6,171 bases of DNA from Actinomycetes bacterium (lineage in GTDB: Bacteria > Actinomycetota > Aquicultoria > CAJVYJ01). The position numbers were made by a program, and so were the translations under genes. This document shows, one piece after another, positions 1-5,391 of the stretch. The stretch spans positions 1-6,171 of the forward strand of contig JAUVQW010000072.1 of the NCBI GenBank assembly GCA_030597945.1. The letters are read 5' to 3'. Position 1 is the stretch's first letter. Every line of letters starts with the position of its first letter. The notes under the pieces are model-generated. The model saw only the letters and a list, made by a program, of their open reading frames with translations, had not been told where the DNA came from and did not search any database.

Positions 1-1119
1 GAGCAATATCGAGTTTGGGGAAATGACCGTTGCCCAACCGGCCAGTGATGAGATTAGCCGCGAGCCAGTTATCCCAAGAGCTATCCCGATAATCCCGCCA
101 AAAAGACTCAGCACCGTCGATTCTATTAGAAACTGAAGCAAGATATCACGGCGTTTCGCTCCAATTGCTTTTCTAAGGCCTATCTCTCTGGTCCGCTCTG
201 TAACCGATACCAGCATGATATTCATGATGCCGATACCACCGACTAAAAGAGATATACCGGCAATCCCTCCCAGTAGAAGGGTCAAAGTCCCGGTGACCTC
301 GTTTATAGTCGACAAGACCTCTTCCTGGTTGAAGAGTCTAAAATCAGCCTCATTAGGATCTCCAATATTGTGGCGATTTAATAATAGAGATGTTATCTGG
401 TTACTTGCATCACTCATTTGATCCCTCTCGGTTACTTCTACGGCGATAGCTCCGAGACTGGTAGCACCATAAACTCTTTTTTGGGCTGTCGATAGCGGGA
501 TAAAAATGGCGTCATCAGGATTTTGGAAACCGCTACCACCTTTACTTTCCATTACTCCGATTACCCTAAAAGGGATATTCTCGATCTTTATAGTCTTACC
601 GATCGGATCGATGCCGTTGAAAAGATCCGTAATGACTGTCTGACCTAGTACGGCTACTCTGCTCTGGGTCTTATCATCATCTGTACTTATAAATTCACCG
701 AACTCCGCAGTAAAGTTGTGAACGCTTTCATAAGCGGGGGTAACACCGTTAATAGAAGTATTTACGTTACTATTTTTATAGATCACTTGAGAACGTGAGG
801 TGTATTCCGGTGATACGTTTTTTACTAAGGGAATGTTATCCTTAATGCTCTTTGCATCACTCATCGATAGGCTGTCATTGGATCCAGCCGCAGCTCTCGC
901 TCCCGCTCCTTGAGATCCGCTAATTGGACTAATAGTAAGCAAATTGGAACCGAGACCCTCTATCCGACCAGTAACGGATTTGGTTGCTCCAGCACCGATG
1001 GAGACCATTGCAACTACTGCGCCAACGCCGATGATGATGCCAAGCATGGTAAGACCGCTCCTTACCTTATTGGCGACAATCCCTCTCCAAGCGACTTTTA
1101 AGCTCTCAAAGATGTTCAT
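1..1119 (-). CDS. MacB/FtsX-type ABC transporter permease, 3' end cut by window edge
   Basis: This is the membrane subunit of a MacAB/YknXYZ-type exporter. It would form a dimer in the cytoplasmic membrane and couple ATP hydrolysis to movement of a substrate outside the membrane. 373 residues are visible, in frame to base 1. The first membrane helix is at about residues 22-45, in the typical opening MNIFESLKVAWRGI...NKVRSGLTMLGIIIG. A MacB-type periplasmic/extracellular core domain follows (about 46-270), with the family motifs VAVLGQTV (155-162), DPIGKTIKI (171-179) and FRVIGVM (184-190). Helix 2 lies at about 277-304, then the conserved cytoplasmic TERTREIGLRKAIGAKRRDI (307-326) and helix 3 at about 330-352. 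The fourth helix and the C-terminus (roughly 35-50 residues by family length) lie beyond the edge. The ATG at 1119 has a good Shine-Dalgarno sequence GAGGG 8 bases upstream and overlaps the end of the ATPase gene by 14 bases, implying coupled translation. Family identity is firm; the substrate is not knowable from sequence. Confidence 0.93.
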   Translation of the reverse strand, partial: MNIFESLKVAWRGIVANKVRSGLTMLGIIIGVGAVVAMVSIGAGATKSVTGRIEGLGSNLLTISPISGSQGAGARAAAGSNDSLSMSDAKSIKDNIPLVKNVSPEYTSRSQVIYKNSNVNTSINGVTPAYESVHNFTAEFGEFISTDDDKTQSRVAVLGQTVITDLFNGIDPIGKTIKIENIPFRVIGVMESKGGSGFQNPDDAIFIPLSTAQKRVYGATSLGAIAVEVTERDQMSDASNQITSLLLNRHNIGDPNEADFRLFNQEEVLSTINEVTGTLTLLLGGIAGISLLVGGIGIMNIMLVSVTERTREIGLRKAIGAKRRDILLQFLIESTVLSLFGGIIGIALGITGSRLISSLAGWATVISPNSILL

Positions 1120-1849
1120 GTTTTATGCCCTCGACATTTACAATCGCAACAGTCCTGTCATGATTTATCTCATCATTAACGATTTGGCCATCTCTAAGAT
1201 GGATTACCCTTTTGGCATGGGCGGCGATGTAGGGCTCGTGAGTTATAAGGATTACGGTCTTGCCTTTAGAGTTTAATTTTTCAAAGATACCCATTATCTC
1301 ATTTCCCGACCCCGTATCTAAGGCCCCAGTCGGCTCGTCAGCTAAGATAATATCTGGTTCGTTTACCAGGGCTCTGGCAATTGCAACTCGCTGCTGCTGC
1401 CCACCCGATAATTGGTTTGGCATATGGTTGGCTCTATCTGATAGGCCAACAATTTCCAGTGCTCTAAGTGCCTTTTCGCGCCTATCGCTCTTGCCAGAAT
1501 AGATGAGGGGAAGCTCTACATTCTCAAGCGCAGTTGTTCTAGCAAGAAGATTAAATTGTTGGAAGACGAAGCCGACTCGCTCACTTCTGATTGTCGCAAG
1601 TTCATCCTCATCCATGTTCTTGACTTTAATGCCATTAAATAGATACTCACCATCGGTCGGCACATCTAGGCAACCGATTATATTCATGAGCGTTGATTTT
1701 CCGGAGCCACTTGGTCCCATAATAGCTACAAAATCGCCGGTTGCGATCTCAAGATCGGTCTTACTTAGAGCGTGGACTTTTATTTCGCCTAGATCAAATA
1801 TCTTGCTAAGATCATTAAGTTTAAGTAGAGGGTCTGATTCACTTAACAT
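1106..1849 (-). CDS. ABC transporter ATP-binding protein, MacB/LolD/YknY type
   Basis: This is the cytoplasmic ATPase that powers the exporter with the permease encoded next to it. The 247-residue protein has every catalytic element: Walker A GPSGSGKS (45-52), Q-loop VFQQFNLL (95-102), signature LSGGQQQR (147-154), Walker B ILADEP with catalytic Glu172 (168-173), D-loop GALD (175-178) and switch His204 in THEP. The sequence LLKLNDLSKIFDLG...VHAL and the EPTGALD motif are typical of the MacB/LolD/FtsE-like group, and the length is normal for a stand-alone ATPase of this family. I chose the ATG at 1849, one base after the stop of the membrane-fusion gene, because the protein then begins a few residues before the first conserved strand. 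The frame is open back to 1930, but that extension (MAVLGNVAEAV...) lies over the upstream gene's Gly-rich tail and looks non-homologous. No strong Shine-Dalgarno sequence precedes 1849, so coupled translation is likely. Confidence 0.95.
   Translation of the reverse strand: MLSESDPLLKLNDLSKIFDLGEIKVHALSKTDLEIATGDFVAIMGPSGSGKSTLMNIIGCLDVPTDGEYLFNGIKVKNMDEDELATIRSERVGFVFQQFNLLARTTALENVELPLIYSGKSDRREKALRALEIVGLSDRANHMPNQLSGGQQQRVAIARALVNEPDIILADEPTGALDTGSGNEIMGIFEKLNSKGKTVILITHEPYIAAHAKRVIHLRDGQIVNDEINHDRTVAIVNVEGIKHEHL
1128..1132 (-). promoter_or_regulatory. Ribosome binding site for the permease gene, inside the ATPase gene
   Basis: GAGGG on the minus strand, 8 bases before the ATG at 1119. 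It lies within the last codons of the ATPase gene and supports this start for the overlapping permease gene. Confidence 0.7.
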
Positions 1850-1850
1850 T

Positions 1851-3209
1851 TTATCTTCTGACGCCGCCTCCGCCTGGTGGTCTGAAACCGCCCCCAAAAC
1901 AGCCTCCGCCACGTTGCCCAAAACCGCCACTGCTAGGACTCTGTTGAGAAAAGACGTTCAATGAAATCTCGTCGCCAACCAGCAAACCACTTACGATCTC
2001 CGTATTATTTTCATCGCTAAGGCCGGTTATCACTTTTATATCAACCGGTTCACCGTCAATGATTTTTTGAACGACTTTTCCATCTTCACTAGAACGTACG
2101 GCGATATTCGGCACTAAGAGGACATCGTCTTTTTTACCTAGATCTATTTTTACATCGGCGCTCATTCCAAGTCGTATGGATGGATCAGTTTTATCTAAAG
2201 ATATATAGGCGACATAAGTGGTCACATTTTGATTCGTATTAGCAACAGGATCAATTGAAGAGATCGAACCTTTAAAATCTTTATCAGGAAGGGCATCCAA
2301 GTTTACGCCAACCCCTTGGCCAACAGCGATCTTTGGGATATCTGCCTGATCGATAGTTGCTTTAATTTGAATATCATTAAGATCAACGATCTGTATAAAA
2401 GATGAGCTTGATGAACTTTGGCCATCTCCGGTCTGTCCCTGTGCATTTATGCCACCGACTTGATCTCCAACGCTTGCGTTGATGGCAATAACCGATCCAC
2501 TTATCGGACTAGTAATAGTTGCGCTTTTTAGCCTATCGTCAGCATCACTTACATCATGTTCGGCTAAGTGTACTTGCTCTTGCTGGGTCCTTACATCGAA
2601 ATCAAATGATGCTTGCTTCGATTGTAGATTTATAAGATCAGCTTGATATTTATTACTTGCCGATACGACGGCATCCTCATCCGTGTCGATCAGTAATTGT
2701 TCGGACTCGCTGGGAGTCGGGTAAGCAGCAATAGTGCCTGCAAGTTCGGCTTCTGCTTTTTGAAGTGAGCTCAGGCTACTATTAAGTGAGTTTTGCGCCA
2801 GATCTATTGATGCTTGGTTTGATGATTTTAACTGGTCCATTCTGATTTTTGCCGAAGTTAATTTCGAGCGGGCGATGTCTAGCTCCCGTTTCGCATCATC
2901 CGAGTCTATGGTTGCCAGAATGTGGCCCACAGTAACCGTATCACCGATGCTTACCTCAATTGAGGTCACTTCACCATTTACTGCCGGTGATATGTTGGAT
3001 TCATTTCCGGCGATGATAACGCCGGTCGTCACTAGAGTAGGTCTGATAGAGCCCTTTTCGACCGTTGCAGTTCTAGATTGAAGTGAAGCCGTCTGGGCTT
3101 CGCCGTTCGAGCGGCGCCAAAGAAAAAAAGCGGTGGCAATAAGCGTGATGGTGATGACAATAAATATTAAACGGGCATTTTTTTTATAAAAATTTTGGAA
3201 AATTTCCAA
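1851..3209 (-). CDS. Membrane-fusion (periplasmic adaptor-like) protein of the HlyD/MacA/YknX family
   Basis: This is the accessory subunit of the tripartite exporter, anchored by one N-terminal helix and acting outside the cytoplasmic membrane with the permease. From the TTG at 3209 it is 452 residues. In order: short basic cytoplasmic start; membrane segment at about 14-31 ending in Trp-Arg-Arg; first lipoyl half-motif at about 72-102 (PAVNGEVTSIEVSIGDTV); long Ala/Gln/Ser-rich coiled coil at about 104-226, broken near 161-171 by a Pro-containing turn; second lipoyl half at about 230-251 (TITSPISGSVIAINASVGD); a linker with six consecutive serines (265-270); beta-barrel at about 271-358; membrane-proximal domain at about 362-415; and a Gly-rich tail from about 427 with the protein's only cysteine (Cys437). 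The frame opens at another TTG (3230), but AGAGGG lies 6 bases before the TTG at 3209, making that start more likely. It is the first gene of the exporter operon, with a strong promoter just upstream. Family is certain; the exact start is less so. Confidence 0.9.
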   Translation of the reverse strand: MEIFQNFYKKNARLIFIVITITLIATAFFLWRRSNGEAQTASLQSRTATVEKGSIRPTLVTTGVIIAGNESNISPAVNGEVTSIEVSIGDTVTVGHILATIDSDDAKRELDIARSKLTSAKIRMDQLKSSNQASIDLAQNSLNSSLSSLQKAEAELAGTIAAYPTPSESEQLLIDTDEDAVVSASNKYQADLINLQSKQASFDFDVRTQQEQVHLAEHDVSDADDRLKSATITSPISGSVIAINASVGDQVGGINAQGQTGDGQSSSSSSFIQIVDLNDIQIKATIDQADIPKIAVGQGVGVNLDALPDKDFKGSISSIDPVANTNQNVTTYVAYISLDKTDPSIRLGMSADVKIDLGKKDDVLLVPNIAVRSSEDGKVVQKIIDGEPVDIKVITGLSDENNTEIVSGLLVGDEISLNVFSQQSPSSGGFGQRGGGCFGGGFRPPGGGGVRR

Positions 3210-3211
3210 AA
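3193..3211. repeat. A/T-rich perfect palindrome covering the membrane-fusion gene start codon
   Basis: Arms of 9 bases (ttttggaaa / tttccaaaa) flank one central base. On the minus strand the chosen TTG start (3209-3207) falls in the first arm. In mRNA it could form only a weak hairpin (six pairs, two of them G-C, with a 7-base loop). It may be chance in an A/T-rich stretch or a weak control of initiation. Confidence 0.4.
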
Positions 3212-3215
3212 AATT

Positions 3216-3221
3216 CCCTCT
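3216..3221 (-). promoter_or_regulatory. Ribosome binding site deciding the TTG start at 3209
   Basis: AGAGGG on the minus strand ends 6 bases before the TTG at 3209. It lies downstream of the alternative TTG at 3230, so it cannot serve that start. It therefore favours the shorter, 452-residue product. Confidence 0.65.
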
Positions 3222-3255
3222 TTGTCTCAATTATTTAAATATCAGAGACGCTGTG

Positions 3256-3284
3256 ATTATAGATTTTAAGTGCTTGAATTTCAA
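3256..3284 (-). promoter_or_regulatory. Strong sigma-70-type promoter of the exporter operon
   Basis: On the minus strand a TTGAAA -35 element (3284-3279, 5 of 6 to consensus) is followed by exactly 17 bases and a perfect TATAAT -10 element (3261-3256). Transcription would start near 3249 and leave a leader of about 40 bases before the TTG at 3209. This suggests the exporter genes can be transcribed independently of the two-component genes upstream. Confidence 0.7.
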
Positions 3285-3441
3285 TAGACAGGCTCATAAG
3301 TTTATGTAGCTTTACTTTTCTATGGCCAATCAGGCTAATGAAACGTAGAAGCCGAGCTTGCCCCAGATTATATAGAGCAAACAAAACTTTAGAGCCACAA
3401 TATGTTGTAATTTAATATCACCTGATAATTATTGTTCATCA

Positions 3442-3470
3442 ATTATATGGTAGACAAATTATATTATGAA
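3442..3470 (-). promoter_or_regulatory. Possible upstream promoter of the exporter operon
   Basis: TTCATA (3470-3465), 17 bases, then perfect TATAAT (3447-3442) on the minus strand. Transcripts would start near 3435 and carry a leader of about 225 bases before the membrane-fusion gene. The -35 match is 4 of 6 and the region is A/T-rich, so chance is possible. Confidence 0.35.
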
Positions 3471-3483
3471 AAGATAAGCCAAA

Positions 3484-3500
3484 TGTAATGAAAGTGTAAA
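3484..3500 (-). promoter_or_regulatory. Possible two-unit Pho box upstream of the exporter operon
   Basis: On the minus strand TTTACA (3500-3495) and ATTACA (3489-3484) are spaced by 5 bases, an 11-base period. This resembles the TT(A/T/C)ACA hexamers bound in pairs by PhoP-type regulators, and the array next to pstS in this window. It ends 13 bases upstream of the possible -35 at 3470. Two units in A/T-rich DNA are weak evidence. Confidence 0.3.
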
Positions 3501-3514
3501 AACTCTAAAGAGTT
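3501..3514 (-). terminator. Weak terminator-like hairpin at the end of the kinase gene
   Basis: AACTCT-TT-AGAGTT palindrome on the minus strand spanning the kinase TAG stop (3507-3505). It is followed by three more T residues that extend the TT ending the stem into a run of five. The stem is short, with only two G-C pairs, so termination would be inefficient if it occurs at all. Confidence 0.25.
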
Positions 3515-4524
3515 ACAAGAGGAAGTTCAACGGTAAATGTCGATCCAACACCAACGTCGCTTTTAACATCAATTAATCCATCATGGTTCTGAACGACGTG
3601 CTTTACGATAGAAAGTCCCAATCCGGTTCCGCCCTTCATTCTCGATCGCGCTTTATCGACGCGGTAGAACCTTTCAAAGATGCGGTTAATATCTTTTTTC
3701 GGTATCCCGATGCCATCATCTTCTATCTTAAAAAAGACGCTGGATTTTTTTGAACTAAAATCAGCTCTCACTCGGCCACTGGGAAGAGTATACCGAATGG
3801 CATTTTCAAAAAGGTTGACGATAAGCAACTCCAACTGTTCCGGACTGCCAAAACAAAAGGGGATTTCTTCATCTATGGTCAGCTCAAACGATATCTCCTT
3901 TCGTTCAGCAACAGAGTCAAATTCGTTTCCTAATTCCCTGATCAGGCCGGCAAAATCGAAATACTCAAAACTCGGCTTTACGGCTTCCAGTTTCGATAAG
4001 TCGAGTAGATCGTTTACCAACTGCACAAGCCTTCCTGTCTCTTTGCCCAGCCGTTTTGAAAACTGAATGATCTCATTATCCTTGACCTCATCGCTTTGGC
4101 AGATCGCATCCGCCAGCAATTTGATGCCGGTTATTGGTGTCTTTAGCTCATGAGAAACATTAGCGACAAAATCACGGCGAACATTCTCTAGTTGCCGTTG
4201 TTTCGTCGTATTTCTGAAGATAATGAGCACATTGGATTGGTCGGTACTTTTAATCGGAACGACACTTAGATGAAGAGTAGCGGAGTATTTATCTGCCCAT
4301 ATTTCAATATCATTTTCTTTAGGCGAAGAAAGTGTCCTTTCAATAACCCTTTTTAGTTCGGGATCAAGTTCGATCTTCGAGATATCATCGCCGATATCGA
4401 TGATGGCTTTGTTTTTATCAAGAAGTTCTTTTAATGATTTATTGATCTGCAGAACATTGCCATTTAGATCGATAAGAAGGATTCCGTCTCTCATGTTATC
4501 TAAGATGATCTCGAAATTATTCAT
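3505..4524 (-). CDS. phoR: PhoR-like PAS-domain sensor histidine kinase lacking membrane segments
   Basis: This sensor kinase autophosphorylates on a histidine and passes the phosphate to the regulator encoded just upstream. Its 339 residues comprise a PAS domain at about 1-107 (ILDNMRDGILLIDLNGNVLQIN), a HisKA dimerisation helix with FVANVSHELKTPITGI, where His125 is the phospho-acceptor, and a HATPase_c domain. The latter has N box NLFENAIRYT (237-246), G1 box DDGIGIP (269-275), F box RIFERFYRVD (281-290) and G2 box GGTGLGLSIV (298-307). All catalytic residues look present. There is no transmembrane helix, HAMP or extracellular domain, unlike E. coli and B. subtilis PhoR. The ATG at 4524 is well supported: GAGG lies 9 bases upstream, an in-frame TAG sits two codons before it, and it overlaps the regulator's stop by 8 bases (ATGAATAA). 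The assignment to phosphate sensing comes from sequence type and the neighbouring pstS, so the symbol is an inference. Confidence 0.9.
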   Translation of the reverse strand: MNNFEIILDNMRDGILLIDLNGNVLQINKSLKELLDKNKAIIDIGDDISKIELDPELKRVIERTLSSPKENDIEIWADKYSATLHLSVVPIKSTDQSNVLIIFRNTTKQRQLENVRRDFVANVSHELKTPITGIKLLADAICQSDEVKDNEIIQFSKRLGKETGRLVQLVNDLLDLSKLEAVKPSFEYFDFAGLIRELGNEFDSVAERKEISFELTIDEEIPFCFGSPEQLELLIVNLFENAIRYTLPSGRVRADFSSKKSSVFFKIEDDGIGIPKKDINRIFERFYRVDKARSRMKGGTGLGLSIVKHVVQNHDGLIDVKSDVGVGSTFTVELPLVTL

Positions 4525-5215
4525 TGGCTAGGACCTCAAAACGATAGCCTAGAGTATGTACGGTGTGAATATAGGTATAAGCTGAGTTTTTTTCCACTTT
4601 TTCTCTAAGGCGTTTTATATGCACATCGATAGTCCGCGATGAACTGATAAAATCATGCCCCCAGACTTTTTCCGCCATTTCCTCGCGGGTAAAAACCACT
4701 CCCGGGCTTGAAGCCATCAATTCAAGAAGGAAGAACTCTTTGGGCCGAAGGTCGACACGTTTCTCGTCAACCAGAACAAGGTGCTTTTTTCGATCGACCG
4801 CTACATCGCCAAAGTTAAGCGGTTTGCTAAGGTCATCGACCTTTCCCCGTTGTCCTGATCTTCTAAGGTTTGCGGTGATTCGGGCTAGCAGTAGAGCGGT
4901 GCTAAATGGTTTAGTGATATAGTCGTCAGCTCCTGAATCAAAACCCTTTAGGATATCTTTCTCCGAATCTAGGGCGGTCAACATAAGTACTGGGACCTTC
5001 TCGTCCTTCTCGCGTATTCTCTTGCAGAGCGTGAAGCCGTCCATTTTCGGCAACATTAGATCAAGCAATATAAGGTCAGGATTGTTTCCAAAAGCAAGCT
5101 CTAAGCCGATCTCACCGTTTTTTGCGGAAAGTACAGAATATTCTGCCTGTTCGAGGCTGAAGGAGAGCATATCTCTTATTGTTGTATCATCTTCTATAAC
5201 GAGGATAGTTGTCAT
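4517..5215 (-). CDS. phoP: OmpR/PhoB-family response regulator, PhoP/PhoB-like
   Basis: This DNA-binding regulator is activated by phosphorylation from the adjacent kinase. Its 232 residues are the full family length. The receiver domain (about 1-119) has the acidic pair Asp9/Asp10, phospho-acceptor Asp52 in LLDLMLPKMDG, Thr80, Tyr99 and Lys102 in DDYITKPF, so it should be phosphorylatable. A winged-helix DNA-binding domain covers about 133-228, with LRPKEFFLLELM, recognition helix SRTIDVHIKRLREKV (193-207) and the wing TLGYRFE (221-227). The usual T-V-R-G-x-G-Y wing reads T-V-H-T-L-G-Y here, a small departure. The ATG at 5215 gives the canonical start MTTILVIEDD; its Shine-Dalgarno sequence is weak (AAAGAA). 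It is divergent from pstS across 176 bases that hold a Pho-box-like array, and is first of a two-gene unit with the kinase. The name phoP (equivalent to phoB) rests on this context; OmpR-family regulators cannot be separated by sequence alone. Confidence 0.92.
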   Translation of the reverse strand: MTTILVIEDDTTIRDMLSFSLEQAEYSVLSAKNGEIGLELAFGNNPDLILLDLMLPKMDGFTLCKRIREKDEKVPVLMLTALDSEKDILKGFDSGADDYITKPFSTALLLARITANLRRSGQRGKVDDLSKPLNFGDVAVDRKKHLVLVDEKRVDLRPKEFFLLELMASSPGVVFTREEMAEKVWGHDFISSSRTIDVHIKRLREKVEKNSAYTYIHTVHTLGYRFEVLANE

Positions 5216-5235
5216 ATTCTTTAGTTTGATTATTT

Positions 5236-5264
5236 CATATCATTTTACCAGATGAAAGTATCAA
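5236..5264 (-). promoter_or_regulatory. Possible promoter of the regulator-kinase genes
   Basis: TTGATA -35 (5264-5259, minus strand) with a poor -10 GATATG after 17 bases (5241-5236), or TATGAA after 19 bases (5239-5234). The -35 element directly abuts the Pho-box-like array, so the regulator could act on its own promoter. The -10 is weak, as is common for activated promoters. Confidence 0.3.
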
Positions 5265-5265
5265 T

Positions 5266-5326
5266 TTCTCATCGACTTCAAAAAGTGTTAACAAAAAGTT
5301 TGCAAAAAAGTCACTTGTATTTAACC
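5266..5326 (+). promoter_or_regulatory. Pho-box-like operator array: six hexamers at 11-base spacing
   Basis: Six hexamers start exactly every 11 bases: TTCTCA (5266), TTCAAA (5277), TTAACA (5288), TTTGCA (5299), GTCACT (5310) and TTAACC (5321). Position 2 is T in all six, position 1 is T in five and position 5 is C in five. PhoP/PhoB proteins bind tandem TT(A/T/C)ACA or GTTCACC-like units with one-helical-turn spacing, so this is the expected binding site of the regulator encoded alongside. The inner units match best and the two leftmost are weaker. It sits in the pstS/regulator divergent spacer and could serve both. Confidence 0.6.
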
Positions 5327-5350
5327 ACATTCTCGGTCTACTTGGATAAA
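5321..5350 (+). promoter_or_regulatory. Likely activator-dependent pstS promoter
   Basis: TTAACC (5321-5326), the last hexamer of the Pho-box-like array, would act as a poor -35. After 18 bases comes GATAAA (5345-5350) as -10, and a start near 5357 gives a leader of about 35 bases. Both elements match consensus at 4 of 6 positions, fitting a promoter that needs the regulator bound over or beside its -35. Confidence 0.4.
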
Positions 5351-5391
5351 TTGAAATTGTAAACGTAGCAGATCTTAAATATTGGAGAGAG

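Larger units (their letters stand above)
3285..3504. other. Gene-free spacer between kinase and exporter operon
   Basis: A/T-rich DNA with no credible coding region on either strand (the longest ATG frame I followed on the minus strand is 16 codons), and no tRNA or riboswitch that I can recognise. It contains a second possible minus-strand promoter and a two-unit Pho-box-like repeat, listed separately. A further isolated TATAAT on the minus strand at 3367-3372 lacks a matching -35. Confidence 0.6.

Noticed and set aside
215..421. Short plus-strand frame opposite the permease
   Set aside because: It is antisense to the conserved third helix and TERTREIGLRKAIG region of the permease.
1850..1930. 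N-terminal extension of the ATPase to an upstream start at 1930
   Set aside because: The extra 27 residues overlap the Gly-rich tail of the membrane-fusion gene, are low-complexity and precede the normal family start. The ATG at 1849 gives standard length and one-base spacing.
944..1964. Open plus-strand frames (944-1276, 1260-1502, 1503-1964) opposite the exporter genes
   Set aside because: They lie antisense to strongly conserved permease and ATPase sequences, have no recognisable domains, and follow from the codon pattern of the real genes.
3210..3230. TTG at 3230 as the start of the membrane-fusion protein
   Set aside because: No ribosome binding site precedes it. The only good one, AGAGGG, lies downstream of it and fits the TTG at 3209.
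3340..3370. Hairpin-like GC-richer patch (aagc-cga-gctt) in the kinase-exporter spacer, considered as a terminator or riboswitch
   Set aside because: The stem is only four pairs, no T-run follows in either direction, and no riboswitch core could be recognised.
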